Source of the DNA: Candidatus Methanoplasma sp.
GTDB taxonomy: Archaea; Thermoplasmatota; Thermoplasmata; Methanomassiliicoccales; Methanomethylophilaceae
NCBI GenBank assembly: GCA_031256955.1
Contig: JAIRPP010000010.1
Coordinates: 41,902-105,901, forward strand
Direction: 5' to 3'
Length of the DNA: 64,000 bases
A model generated the notes under the pieces. It did not search any database. It saw only the letters and a program-made list of their open reading frames with translations, and was not told the origin of the DNA. Of this stretch, positions 9,128 through 17,697 are shown in pieces (positions within the stretch are counted from its first letter, which is position 1; each line of letters starts with the position of its first letter). The translations under genes were made by a program, and so were the position numbers.

Positions 9128-10303
9128 ATGAGCGGGGAAGCGAAAATCCGTCGCCTCCACAAAAGAAAGATCGACGGGAAGAGGATATCGAGATGGCTCT
9201 ATGCCACCTATGTCTTGTGCACCGCGCTCTCGCTCACCATACTCGTAACCATGGGGTATCTCGGCAACTACGTGGAGATGCTGTCCGTCGCGCCCGCCCT
9301 TTTCCTGCTGGTGATCGCGCTCATATGCGACAGGGAGTTCGTGCACATACAGCCGCTGCAGATCTACCTGTGCATGGCGATGATCGTGTACATCGTGTGC
9401 GAACAGGCGTTCAGGAGCGACAACGCCGTCATCTACGCCCTCGACGCGGCCGCGGGCGTGATAATCGGGCTGTCCGGCCTCATCATCGCGTATGTGGCCC
9501 TGAACTCCAAGCCCGGCAGGCACAACAGCCGCCCCGTGTTCTCCCTGTTCCTCTCGTTCATGTGCTCCATGGCCCTGTTCTCGATCCTGATCGCCATACA
9601 GTACATCGTGATCGCGGCGGGGGCCTCCATGGAGGGGTACGCCGCGTCGCAGTACTTCCCCACCTATGACGAGACGCTCCGCGCCCTGTGCATATCCGGC
9701 GCGTCCTCCCTCGCGCTCTGCGTCCTGTTCTACCTGTACTCGGACAAGTCGTGGTTCAGGTTCATCGTCATGGAGTACAGCAACAACAACCTCTGGGTGG
9801 ACGGGCCGGAGGAGAGCAACATCAACCTCATCTCCAGGGCGCTGAGGATGGGGGAGAGCGAGACGGTGGAGTTCAAGTCCACCCTCAGGATGAACCTGGA
9901 GACCGGGGAGCAGGACCAGCGCATGGAGAAGGCGGCCCTGAAGACCATAGTCGGGTTCATGAACGGGGACGGGGGCACCCTGCTGATCGGGGTGAACGAC
10001 GACGGCGAGATAATGGGGGTCGACAGGGACGGGTTCGACAGCAGCGACGACATGTGCCTGTACCTCACCGATCTCATAACCAAGAACATAGGGCACGAGT
10101 TCGTCTCGCTCATATCGCTGGCGGTGACGGACATCGAGGGGAGGGACGTCATGCACGTGACGTGCGGGATGGGGGACCACCCGGTCTTCCTGAGAGAGGG
10201 GAGGGAGAGGAACTTCTACGCGCGCTTCGGCCCGTCCACCGTGGGGCTCAACGGCCAGGACCTCCTGGGATACGTCACCAACAGGTTCGGCAGGAAGTGG
10301 TGA
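9128..10303 (+). CDS. Multi-pass membrane protein with cytosolic AlbA_2 (Schlafen-like) domain
   Basis: A 391-aa protein. About residues 20-210 hold six hydrophobic segments; about residues 240-385 form an AlbA_2 / divergent-AAA-associated domain with ESETVEFKSTL, IVGFMNGDGGTLLIGVNDDGEI and YARFGPST, the pattern typical of Schlafen-type putative nucleic-acid-binding modules. AlbA_2 domains usually sit in soluble regulators, so the fusion to a membrane module is unusual and suggests a membrane-anchored regulator. An AT-rich CATTAAATATTAC segment about 30 bases upstream probably serves as promoter. Ligand and target are unknown. Confidence 0.75.
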   Translation: MSGEAKIRRLHKRKIDGKRISRWLYATYVLCTALSLTILVTMGYLGNYVEMLSVAPALFLLVIALICDREFVHIQPLQIYLCMAMIVYIVCEQAFRSDNAVIYALDAAAGVIIGLSGLIIAYVALNSKPGRHNSRPVFSLFLSFMCSMALFSILIAIQYIVIAAGASMEGYAASQYFPTYDETLRALCISGASSLALCVLFYLYSDKSWFRFIVMEYSNNNLWVDGPEESNINLISRALRMGESETVEFKSTLRMNLETGEQDQRMEKAALKTIVGFMNGDGGTLLIGVNDDGEIMGVDRDGFDSSDDMCLYLTDLITKNIGHEFVSLISLAVTDIEGRDVMHVTCGMGDHPVFLREGRERNFYARFGPSTVGLNGQDLLGYVTNRFGRKW

Positions 10304-10378
10304 GGGCGCGATACCGTCGCGAGCCTCCCTCTGGTTTTTCTAATCGCGGTCTAGGACAGGTGCTTAGATTTGAAAATT

Positions 10379-10440
10379 AAAAAACGTGATTTCATCCACA
10401 TAATTTATCAAAAAAACGTGAATATAATCACATTTATATA
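10379..10440 (+). promoter_or_regulatory. Repeat-bearing promoter of second DUF4143 ATPase
   Basis: AAAAAACGTGA occurs twice, at 10379-10389 and 10411-10421, 32 bases apart (about three helical turns). The second copy opens a partial dyad GTGA-N6-TCAC, which is followed by the TATA box TTTATATA at 10433-10440. The ATG is at 10462, so the mRNA is nearly leaderless. Repeat phase and position suggest an operator. Confidence 0.55.
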
Positions 10441-10461
10441 ACTACAGGCAGATGCCGACTC

Positions 10462-11763
10462 ATGTGGCGCAGAATCTCCGACGACCTTCGCAGATGGAAG
10501 GAGAGCCCCCGCAGGAAGCCCCTGATAGTGAGGGGCGTGCGCCAGTGCGGCAAGACGCACTCGCTGCGCGAGTTCGGGGGCGCCGAATACGTGGACTGCG
10601 CGTACTTCAACTTCGAATCGGACCCCGATCTGCGCAAGGCGTTCGAGGCCGACCTCGACCCGCGCAGGATCGTCTCCGCCCTCTCCGCGATATCCGGCAA
10701 GCGCATATCCGAGGGGGACACGCTGATCGTGTTCGACGAGATACAGTCCTGCGGAAAGGCCTTGACTTCGCTGAAATACTTCTGCGAGGACGCGCCTGGG
10801 TACCATGTGGCGTGCGCCGGGTCCCTGCTGGGAGTCATGCTCTCCAAGCCGTCGTCCTTCCCGGTGGGCAAAGTCGACTTCATGACCATGCGCCCCATGG
10901 ACTTCATGGAGTTCGCCACCGCCTGCGGCCACAGGGTGATGTGCGAGGAGATGTCCCGCGGGCTGGCGGCCGCCGGGTTCGAAGGCAGGCTCGAGCGCCT
11001 CCTGAAGGACTATTGCTTCGTGGGGGGGATGCCCGAAGCCGTGTCCGCATGGGCGGGCGGGGAGGGTGGCGAGAGGGTCAGGGAGATCCACTCCGGCATC
11101 CTGAACAGCTACGAGGGGGACATACTCAAACACGTGCCCGCGAGCGAGATGGGGCGCGTGAGGGACGTGTGGAGATCGATACCGGAGCAGCTGGCCAAAG
11201 ACAATAGGAAGTTCATGTTCGGCCACGTGAGGGAGGGGGGGAGGGCCCGCGAGCTGGCGGACGCCCTCGAGTGGCTGATAGACGCGGGGCTAGCGCACAA
11301 GGTGAAGAGCGTCTCCAGGCCGGAGCTCCCGCTGAGGATGTTCGAGGACGGCTCCAGCTTCAAGATATACGCGTGCGACGCCGGCCTGCTGGGCAGGATG
11401 TGCAACGTGCGCTACGAGGAGCACGCCTCCGACAGGGTCCCGGAGGCCTACCGCGGCGCCTTGGCGGAGAACCTGGTCCTGACGCACATCCTGCCGATCT
11501 TCGACGACGAGGTCCACTGCTGGAGGGACGGCGCGTACGAAGTGGACTTCCTGGTGGGCCGCCGCGGGCGCGCCGTCCCCATAGAGGTGAAGTCCGGCAG
11601 GCGGAAGCGTTCTAGGAGCCTCGCCGAGTACATCGATCGCTACGATCCCGAAGTCTGCCTCATGTTCTCCCAGGACGGGTCGGGGGGAGACAGGGTCGTC
11701 TCCGCCCCGCTGTACATGGCGTGGGCGGCGGATCGGCTGATAGACGAGAAGATAGGCGGATGA
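10462..11763 (+). CDS. AAA+ ATPase with DUF4143 domain (copy 2, other subfamily)
   Basis: A 433-aa protein: Walker A RGVRQCGKT near residue 25, Walker B LIVFDEIQSCGKAL, CAGSLLGV sensor region, then a winged-helix-like linker and the DUF4143 part ending with YEVDFLVGRRGRAVPIEVKSG, again a nuclease-like D...ExK. Its middle section is the closest match to the decayed fragment at 36006-36344 (shared MFGHVR.G.RAR.L and WLIDAGLAHKV). It differs from copy 1 at almost every motif, so they are separate subfamilies and not a recent duplication. Confidence 0.85.
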   Translation: MWRRISDDLRRWKESPRRKPLIVRGVRQCGKTHSLREFGGAEYVDCAYFNFESDPDLRKAFEADLDPRRIVSALSAISGKRISEGDTLIVFDEIQSCGKALTSLKYFCEDAPGYHVACAGSLLGVMLSKPSSFPVGKVDFMTMRPMDFMEFATACGHRVMCEEMSRGLAAAGFEGRLERLLKDYCFVGGMPEAVSAWAGGEGGERVREIHSGILNSYEGDILKHVPASEMGRVRDVWRSIPEQLAKDNRKFMFGHVREGGRARELADALEWLIDAGLAHKVKSVSRPELPLRMFEDGSSFKIYACDAGLLGRMCNVRYEEHASDRVPEAYRGALAENLVLTHILPIFDDEVHCWRDGAYEVDFLVGRRGRAVPIEVKSGRRKRSRSLAEYIDRYDPEVCLMFSQDGSGGDRVVSAPLYMAWAADRLIDEKIGG

Positions 11764-11829
11764 CCCGCTCGGAATGCGCTTTCGAAGGGCGCCGCGACAG
11801 CGCTCGGGCGCGGGGTCCGGCGGGAGAGG

Positions 11830-11929
11830 TGCGGAGAAGGGGATTCGAACCCCTGAACCCCTGCGGGACAGGATTTCTCACCGCTAGGGTCTTAAGTCCT
11901 GCGCCTTTGTCCGGCTCGGCCATCTCCGC
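11830..11929 (-). tRNA. tRNA-Leu(TAA) with a 16-nt intron
   Basis: Minus strand: acceptor GCGGAGA pairs with TCTCCGC; long variable arm (TCCCGCAGGGGTTC), T-arm AGGGGTTCGAATCCCCT and discriminator A at 11830; CCA is not encoded. The anticodon stem is CAGGA/TCCTG around CTTAAGA (anticodon TAA). It only closes if 16 bases (11875-11890) after position 37 are removed. The unspliced fold has a bulge-helix-bulge: helix CTTA/TGAG flanked by 3-nt bulges AGA and AAA, cut AG^A and AA^A. Confidence 0.9.
11875..11890 (-). other. tRNA-Leu intron (37/38), bulge-helix-bulge
   Basis: Sixteen bases beginning ACCC and ending AGAA on the minus strand. Removal joins CTTAAG to ATCCTG and restores a normal 7-nt anticodon loop and 5-bp stem. 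The inner helix is only CC/GG around a 5-nt loop, so this is a minimal BHB. The splicing endonuclease needed is encoded at 58760-59809. Confidence 0.82.
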
Positions 11930-12034
11930 GGCTACGCCTATGGCGTGCGGATATTAATCTTGAACGGGGGGCGCGGCGGCCGCGCGGCCCCGCATGGACA
12001 AACCGTTAATATCCGCCGGCAGATGGCTCCGCAT

Positions 12035-12706
12035 ATGGCGTACAGGATACCGGGCGAGGCCGAGATCGCGGAGGCCATCGAGGCCGTCCTCCAGAAGAGG
12101 TCCTTCGTGGACACCCAGAGCGAGTTCGCCGGCCTGGTCAGGGCCGAGCTCTCCCGCATGGGCGACTACCGGGCGAGCGACGCGCGCATAAGGCGGGTGG
12201 GCATCGATCGCGGGCTGGTCAGCCTCGCCATAGAGTACAGGGAGCCCGCCGAGAAGAGGGACCCGCCGTTCGCGTGCCCCGTGTGCGGCAACGCCCTCAG
12301 GTCGTCCATGAACTCGTCCCTCGACGGGGGGCCCGTCGAGATCGGGCGCAGATGCACCGTGTGCCCGTACTCCGCCGGGGGCGGGGCGTCCGCCCCTGGG
12401 AGGTACGCGTTCTCGCCGTCGTCCGGCCCCGCCATCCCCGACAACGTGCGCGCGGTCAGGCTCCTGGAGCGCGCCCGCGCCGACATGGCCGAGGCCTCCC
12501 GCAAGGTCGCGTCCGCGCTCAGGGGGACCCGGTTCGAGGCGGACGGCAGGAAGGCGTCGGAGGCGATAGAGGAATTGTCGTCGTCGGCCGCCGACCCGCG
12601 CAGCCTGCGCAACCTGGCGGAGGCCGTCAGGGCCCTCGACAAGGGCGATCCGGGATGGACCCGCCCGACCGCGTCGATAAAGAACGAGAACCGAAAAGAT
12701 ATATGA
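12035..12706 (+). CDS. Conserved hypothetical with one zinc-binding CxxC pair
   Basis: About 223 aa from the ATG at 12035; another ATG lies at 12023, and the frame is open further upstream through the tRNA promoter region, which I think is not translated. The first 80 residues look like a small alpha/beta domain (LSRMGDYRASDARIRRVGID), followed by CPVCGNAL and, 24 residues on, CTVCPYSAGG (likely zinc knuckle), then a helical tail rich in Ala, Arg and Glu. I recall such proteins as uncharacterised in Methanomassiliicoccales. An AT-rich GTTAATATCC at 12005-12014 is a plausible promoter. Confidence 0.6.
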   Translation: MAYRIPGEAEIAEAIEAVLQKRSFVDTQSEFAGLVRAELSRMGDYRASDARIRRVGIDRGLVSLAIEYREPAEKRDPPFACPVCGNALRSSMNSSLDGGPVEIGRRCTVCPYSAGGGASAPGRYAFSPSSGPAIPDNVRAVRLLERARADMAEASRKVASALRGTRFEADGRKASEAIEELSSSAADPRSLRNLAEAVRALDKGDPGWTRPTASIKNENRKDI

Positions 12707-12740
12707 CGCGACCGGATAGAGTGCGCGCAGAGGCGGTCTC

Positions 12741-13646
12741 ATGAGGAGCTGGGAGTTCACGAGGGTGGAGGGCAACAAGATAAGGATAGACGGCTGGCTG
12801 GCGGGAGTCATGGGGCTGGTCGAGGGAGGGTACATCTACAGCTCCCTGTTCAGATATCCGGAGAAGGGGCCCAAGAGGTACGAGCTCCTCCTGTCCATGT
12901 ACCCGCAGGACAACTTCCGCACGCTCTCGCACATGGTCGTCTACATGGAGGACGTGCCCGGCGCCACCGTGCAGTCCGCCGAGTTCCTGGCGGGCCAGGG
13001 CGTGAACATACTCAACTCGGTGTCCCTGAACGGCATATCCGACACCACCATAATATGGAACATAATGGGCGAGATAAGCTTCGCCGGCGAGGGCGAGATA
13101 ATCAAGGAGCGGTTCGCCAGGCTGAAGGCCCAGGGGGACCCGTCCGTGTCCCTGATCAAGCACGTCAGCATAAAGCCCGCCAGCGTCGGCAGGATCTTCC
13201 GCCGGGACTCCGACGGGGTCAAGGAGGAGGTCAGGCACGGATCCCCCATAACCCTGGAGGATGGGGCGTTCGACCTGTGCCGCGAGTACGGCGACGTGCT
13301 GTCCGACGTGGACGGGACCGAGGTCATGATCACGCTGGACCCCGCGTCGTGGCTCGTGTCCGTGGTGTTCTTCAAGCAGGACACCGAGCTGGTGCAGATC
13401 AACATGAGCATCCCGGACAGCCCCGGGGCCATAGGGGCGGCGCTCTCGTGCCTGGCGGAGGCGGACGTGAACCTGATCTCGGTGTTCTCCAAGATCGCCA
13501 TAGCGTATCAGAAGATGTCCCTGGAGGTCGTGGCGGACATAAAGAGCAGCGGGCTCTCCGACGCGGGGCTCGCGGAGCGGCTGAGGTCGCACCTCTCCGA
13601 GCAGAACGGCGTCTTCGAGCTGTCCGACCTCAAGAGGCTCAACTGA
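12741..13646 (+). CDS. ACT-domain-like regulatory protein
   Basis: A 301-aa protein with two regions that look like ACT ligand-binding folds: about residues 60-125 (MVVYMEDVPGATVQSAEFLAG then VNILNSVSLNG) and about 205-290 (INMSIPDSPGAIGAALSCLAEADVNLISVFSKI). The DSPGA-type turn followed by an amphipathic helix is the ACT hallmark. No catalytic domain is attached. It starts 34 bases after the previous gene and is followed after 1 base by the radical SAM gene, so it may sense a small molecule for that enzyme (inference). Confidence 0.65.
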   Translation: MRSWEFTRVEGNKIRIDGWLAGVMGLVEGGYIYSSLFRYPEKGPKRYELLLSMYPQDNFRTLSHMVVYMEDVPGATVQSAEFLAGQGVNILNSVSLNGISDTTIIWNIMGEISFAGEGEIIKERFARLKAQGDPSVSLIKHVSIKPASVGRIFRRDSDGVKEEVRHGSPITLEDGAFDLCREYGDVLSDVDGTEVMITLDPASWLVSVVFFKQDTELVQINMSIPDSPGAIGAALSCLAEADVNLISVFSKIAIAYQKMSLEVVADIKSSGLSDAGLAERLRSHLSEQNGVFELSDLKRLN

Positions 13647-13647
13647 G

Positions 13648-14328
13648 ATGATCGTCGGGCTGTCCCGCTCCAGCCGCCCCTGCGTGGACGGCGGGAGCGC
13701 CCTCACGGTGTCGCTCCCCGGGTGCAACTTCAGATGCCCGTACTGCGACGGGGGTATGCCCCGCGGATGCGCGGAGGCGGACCATTCCGAGGCCGCCTCC
13801 CGCCTGAGGGCGGGCGGAGGCGGGGCGGTCGTCGTCACCGGGGGGGAGCCGACCGCCCATCTCGGGCTCCCGTCCCTGCTGAGCGACCTGAAAAACGCAG
13901 GCGCCCGCGTGATCTTGGAAACCAACGGGAGCGCGCCGCGCGTCCTGGACGACGTGATCGGGGCGATGCTGGTGGACGAGGCGCGCATGAACGTCACTCC
14001 GGGGTGGGGCGCGGGCCGCCGCGCCGCGACGGGATCCGATTCCCCCGCGTCCGCCCTGATGGAGAGCATAGACATAGCCGTCGGCGCGGGCATCCCCTGC
14101 GAGCTCGAGGTCGCGGCGGTCCCCGGGATCGCGGGGCCGGACGAGATCGAGGCGATAGCGAAGGGTGTTAGCGGGCACAGGGGCATGGCGCTGCTGCGGT
14201 TCGACCCCTCTCGCGCGTCGGACCCGCGCCTGAGGCTGGCGGAGCCGTACCCGGGAGAGGCCATGAGGCGTATGGCCGCCGTCGCCAAGAGGCACGTCCG
14301 CGACGTCAGGATCTACGGCCTTTTGTGA
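13648..14328 (+). CDS. Short radical SAM protein
   Basis: A 226-aa radical SAM protein with the [4Fe-4S]-binding motif CNFRCPYC near residue 26 (CxxxCxxC) and a GGEPT SAM-contact motif near residue 69. It lacks a C-terminal auxiliary cluster domain. The length and the opening (SLPGCNFRCPYCDGG) resemble activating enzymes and 7-carboxy-7-deazaguanine-synthase-like proteins, but no substrate-defining motif lets me choose. Its 3' end overlaps the 3' end of the convergent aldehyde dehydrogenase gene by 23 bases. Confidence 0.78.
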   Translation: MIVGLSRSSRPCVDGGSALTVSLPGCNFRCPYCDGGMPRGCAEADHSEAASRLRAGGGGAVVVTGGEPTAHLGLPSLLSDLKNAGARVILETNGSAPRVLDDVIGAMLVDEARMNVTPGWGAGRRAATGSDSPASALMESIDIAVGAGIPCELEVAAVPGIAGPDEIEAIAKGVSGHRGMALLRFDPSRASDPRLRLAEPYPGEAMRRMAAVAKRHVRDVRIYGLL

Positions 14329-15700
14329 ACGTCTCGACCTTGGCGTACGCCGCGGGCTCCAGCGCGAGGGAGCTTTCGTTGACGTGGTGGAACGGCGCGT
14401 CCACCTCCTCCCTGAGCCTCTTCGCGGCCTCGCGGTCCCTGGAGAACATCCCCGCGGACAGCCCCTTCTCGGTCTCCTGCATCTCCTCTATCGCGGAGTC
14501 CAGGTCGTCGGACACCGTCACGAACAGGACGGGTATCCCCTGGTCGACGTACGACTCGTCGCCGTCCGATCCGAACGCGATCGCGGGGGCGGCGTAGAGG
14601 CCGTTCTGCATGAACTCGCCCGTCACCCTCTTCCCGCCCGACATTATGCGCCCGCGCATCCTGTCCGCGAAGGAGAGGAGCCTGTCCATCCTGTCCCCCG
14701 ATATGAGGGGGCCGGCGAGCACGCCGTCATCGGCGGGGTCGCCGACGACGATCTTCCCCGCGCGGTCTGAAAGCGCCTCCACGAACTTCTTCTGGTCGCC
14801 CGCGGTGACTACGACCTTGGATGCGGAATATAGGCGCTGCCCGCTGCATGAGAACGCGGACTCCAGCACGCCCTCCGCCGCCTTCGCCGCGTCGGACGGC
14901 TTGTGGACCAGTATCGGGCTCATCCCCTTGACCTCGTTCACGAATCTCATCTCGTCGTCCACCTGCAGGAACATCATGTCCGCGAGGCGGTCCCCGCTGC
15001 CCGATGCAACGATCCCGGAGAGGCGGTCGTCCCGGGACAGCTCGGCGCAGGCCTCCCCGCGGGCGTCGACGACGACGTTGACCACTCCGCCGGGAAGCCC
15101 CGCCTTCTCGAAGATGGAGTACGCCATGAAGGCGGGGAGGGGGCAGGCGTCGGACGGGGCTACGACCGCGGCGTTGCCGGCGATCGCGGCGGCGGCCGCG
15201 TACCCCGCGGGGGACGCGAGCGGGGATTCGTGGGACGTCGCTATCCCCCATACGCCCGTCGGCTTTCCCGCCCCCTGCGCGCCCGCGACGCACTCGGACA
15301 GGACGGACGCGAGGCGGTCCGCCTCCCTGACGGACTCCCTCTTCGTCATGCCCGTGCTCAGCAGGACGGCGGCGGCGAGCCTATACCTCTGCGCCCTCAC
15401 GGCGTCGAGGGCCCTCGCGAAGCAGGCAGCCCTCTCGGATGCGGGCGTGGAGGACCACGACGCGTACGCGGCGGCCGCGGCCTCCACGGCGAACCCCGCC
15501 GTGCCCGCGTCCGGGTCTTGGAACCTTCCGAAGGAGATGGTTGAATCGATGGGGCTGCGGACCTCGAAGTCCCTTCCCGAGGCCACCTTCATGCCCCCTA
15601 TGTGCGAGGGGTAGTCCCTCTTCTCCGATCCGAGCAAGGCGTGCAGCGCCTCCATGAACCTCTCGTCGTCATACCCCGCGCGATCGACTGTCCCGCTCAT
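14306..15700 (-). CDS. NAD(P)-dependent aldehyde dehydrogenase family protein
   Basis: A 464-aa ALDH-fold enzyme. The nucleotide-binding half (about residues 30-230) includes SPLASPAGYAAAAAIAGNAAVVAPS; the catalytic Cys lies in AFSCSGQRLYS, which is most like the SAGQR motif of 1-pyrroline-5-carboxylate dehydrogenases; the general-base region reads VNEVKGMSP, and the C-terminal motif is PFHHVNESS. The N-terminus contains YPSHIGGMKV. The aldehyde is not determined. A speculative link is the lactaldehyde produced by the MtnA-aldolase shunt encoded at 18.4-20 kb. Confidence 0.8.
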   Translation of the reverse strand: MSGTVDRAGYDDERFMEALHALLGSEKRDYPSHIGGMKVASGRDFEVRSPIDSTISFGRFQDPDAGTAGFAVEAAAAAYASWSSTPASERAACFARALDAVRAQRYRLAAAVLLSTGMTKRESVREADRLASVLSECVAGAQGAGKPTGVWGIATSHESPLASPAGYAAAAAIAGNAAVVAPSDACPLPAFMAYSIFEKAGLPGGVVNVVVDARGEACAELSRDDRLSGIVASGSGDRLADMMFLQVDDEMRFVNEVKGMSPILVHKPSDAAKAAEGVLESAFSCSGQRLYSASKVVVTAGDQKKFVEALSDRAGKIVVGDPADDGVLAGPLISGDRMDRLLSFADRMRGRIMSGGKRVTGEFMQNGLYAAPAIAFGSDGDESYVDQGIPVLFVTVSDDLDSAIEEMQETEKGLSAGMFSRDREAAKRLREEVDAPFHHVNESSLALEPAAYAKVETFTKGRRS

Positions 15701-15796
15701 GCGCGGGCATCGCCGGAGGATATGTTAACCTTTCCCAAAAGCGCGCCGCGCTAGGGGGTCCGCTCCGGCGCGGAGGCCGCCGCCCATCATCAATCG

Positions 15797-15806
15797 TTAT
15801 ATAGGG
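15797..15806 (+). promoter_or_regulatory. TATA box of tRNA-Val(CAC)
   Basis: GTTATATAGG lies about 27 bases upstream of the tRNA 5' end at 15828, in an otherwise GC-rich spacer. Confidence 0.6.
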
Positions 15807-15827
15807 CGAATACATAGCCGGCAGAAA

Positions 15828-15900
15828 GGGCCTGTGGTCTAGGGGTTATGACGTCGCCTTCACACGGCGAAGGTCGCCGGTTCAAATCCGGCCGGGCCCA
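15828..15900 (+). tRNA. tRNA-Val(CAC)
   Basis: Acceptor GGGCCTG/CGGGCCC, D-arm GTCTAGGGGTTATGAC, anticodon stem TCGCC/GGCGA with loop TTCACAC (anticodon CAC), T-arm GCCGGTTCAAATCCGGC and discriminator A. 73 nt, no intron, CCA not encoded. It shares most of its body with the Val-TAC gene at 16303-16375, which faces it on the other strand. Confidence 0.95.
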
Positions 15901-16302
15901 CTGAAACGCTTCTCGTTCTCCATCGCGCCGCCGCCGCGGCTCCGCCCGCCGGGGCCTCCTCCGATCGCCCTCGAATCGCGCCTATCGCCCCGCCCGCTGC
16001 CCCCCTCTCGGATCCTCTAAATTATGTTAAGTCATATCAAGTCAATTTTGAATAGATATGTTTGATACTATGAGGGACTATACTAAAAAGTGCATATCCA
16101 GATAACATCAAAAGCATACGTCGTTCGAAGTGAAATGAAAACGCTTTAATATGGAGAAAACGAAAAGGGAATTGGGCGTATGTTTCCCCCTTGAATATAC
16201 GCCCACACTCCTTCTCAACCGGTCTCTTGCGTCGCGGACGCTGTCTCGCGTCGCGTTTTCTCGAAGATGGCGTCGTGCGCGGATCTCGAATGCGGGATGT
16301 GG
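15901..16302. other. Spacer between the two tRNA-Val genes
   Basis: About 400 bases without a supported gene. The first 120 bases are GC-rich; 16015-16180 is strongly AT-rich with several TATA-like words, which could be the site of past integration or simply termination and promoter DNA. No convincing ORF, attachment repeat or RNA fold was found beyond the flanking tRNAs. Confidence 0.4.
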
Positions 16303-16375
16303 TGGACCCGGCCGGATTTGAACCGGCGGCCTGCGCCTTGTAAGGGCGCCGTCATAACCCCTAGACCACGGGTCC
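16303..16375 (-). tRNA. tRNA-Val(TAC)
   Basis: Minus strand: acceptor GGACCCG/CGGGTCC, D-arm identical to the Val-CAC gene, anticodon stem GCGCC/GGCGC with loop CTTACAA (anticodon TAC), T-arm GCCGGTTCAAATCCGGC and discriminator A. The three bases after the discriminator read CCA (16300-16302), so here the CCA end may be genome-encoded, unlike the other tRNAs in the window. A TATA-like TTTTATAATC (16394-16405 region) lies upstream. Confidence 0.95.
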
Positions 16376-16484
16376 GCTCCGTCCCCCATTATGGAGAGAT
16401 TATAAAACATCAGCGGCGGACGGGCGCCCCGCCCCCCGTTTCTCAAGAAAAATATAATAACGATCCGCGCATCCCTCATCTAAA

Positions 16485-16556
16485 GCGATCGTAGTCCAGC
16501 GGTTAAGACGGGGGCTTCCCAAGCCTCTGACCCGGGTTCGATTCCCGGCGATCGCA
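16485..16556 (+). tRNA. tRNA-Gly(CCC)
   Basis: Acceptor GCGATCG/CGATCGC, anticodon stem GGGGC/GCCTC with one G-T pair, loop TTCCCAA (anticodon CCC), T-arm CCGGGTTCGATTCCCGG and discriminator A; no encoded CCA. A TATA-like AAAATATAATAA at about 16449-16460 lies 25-35 bases upstream. Confidence 0.95.
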
Positions 16557-16668
16557 CTCCAACATCCCATCTTTCTGCCATCCCCGCATCCGGAGGCCGT
16601 CCCGTTTCCCGCGCCGCGGCCTTATTGAAAGTATAATATGGGCCGCGGGCTATGTATCGGCGATAGAC

Positions 16669-17697
16669 ATGTTGGAGATCGACAGCTCGAAGGGAGAGGG
16701 GGGCGGACAGATGGTCCGGACCTCGGTCGCGCTGTCCGCCGTCACGGGCATCCCCACGAAGCTCATCCGGATCCGGGAGAACCGCCCCACGAACGGGCTG
16801 TCGCGCCAGCACACCGCGGCCATCAGCGCCGTCGCATCCATGACGGGATCGAAGGTCGAGGGGAACGTGCCCGGGTCCAGCGAGCTCGTGTTCGAGCCGG
16901 GGAGGGAGCAGGCGGGCAGGCTCGAGATAGACATAGGCACCGCCGGGAGCATAAGCCTCGTCCTCCAGGCGGTCCTCCTGGCCGCGAGGAACCACAGGGA
17001 GAGGCTCACCTTGGACATAAAGGGGGGGACCAACGTCCTCTGGGCGCCCCCGCTCGATTCTTACGACATGGCCCTGTTCCCCCTCATGAGGAGGATGGGC
17101 ATCAACGCGGAGGTGGAGATAGTGTCCCGGGGGTTCTACCCCATAGGGGGCGGGCGCGCGGTTGCGACCCTGGACCCCATAGGGGACATAGCCCCCCTGG
17201 AGATCGCCGACCTCGGCAGGCTGAAGAGGATCCGCGGCAGGTGCTTCGCGCAGCACCTCCCCGAGAGAGTGGAGAGGGACATGGTCGGGGCGTGCGAGAA
17301 GGCGATGAAGGGGTACGGCCTGGAGATGGAGGTCCAGAACGGCAAGGGCGATTCGAGGGGCGCGGGGATAGTGCTCGCCGCGGAATACGAGAACGGGATC
17401 ATCTCGAGCAACGTCCTGACGTCCAAGGGCAGGTCCGCGGAACAGTCGGGGATAGACGTGGCCAACGACCTCCTGCAGGAGATGAACGCGGGGTCCACCA
17501 TCGACGTGCACACCGCGGACCAGATAATCCCCTATATGGCGATGGCCCGCGGCAAGAGCAGCTTCGTGGTCTCCAGGATCAGCAAGCACCTCCTGAGTCA
17601 GATGGACACCCTCGAATCCTTCCTCGACGTGAGGTTCGGGGTCGAGCGCAAGAAGGACGGGTACCACTTCACCGTCTCCCCGGGGGGGGCGCAGTGA
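16669..17697 (+). CDS. rtcA: RNA 3'-terminal phosphate cyclase
   Basis: A 342-aa RtcA converting RNA 3'-phosphate to a 2',3'-cyclic phosphate through an enzyme-AMP intermediate. Family features: opening SSKGEGGGQMVRTSVALS, RENRPTNGLSRQH, the GGGTNVLWAPP-like segment, YPIGGG and the C-terminal DVHTADQIIPYMA containing the adenylated His. Full length. It begins the rightward cluster and overlaps the next gene by 4 bases (GTGA), so the two are translationally coupled. An eight-G run near the 3' end (17683-17690) encodes part of the C-terminus. Confidence 0.94.
   Translation: MLEIDSSKGEGGGQMVRTSVALSAVTGIPTKLIRIRENRPTNGLSRQHTAAISAVASMTGSKVEGNVPGSSELVFEPGREQAGRLEIDIGTAGSISLVLQAVLLAARNHRERLTLDIKGGTNVLWAPPLDSYDMALFPLMRRMGINAEVEIVSRGFYPIGGGRAVATLDPIGDIAPLEIADLGRLKRIRGRCFAQHLPERVERDMVGACEKAMKGYGLEMEVQNGKGDSRGAGIVLAAEYENGIISSNVLTSKGRSAEQSGIDVANDLLQEMNAGSTIDVHTADQIIPYMAMARGKSSFVVSRISKHLLSQMDTLESFLDVRFGVERKKDGYHFTVSPGGAQ

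Noticed and set aside
16638..17693. N-terminal extension of the RibD-type protein antisense-free frame through rtcA
   Set aside because: The frame is open only because rtcA is GC-rich; the peptide there is Arg/Gly/Pro-rich and the RibD homology starts exactly at the GTG overlapping the rtcA stop.
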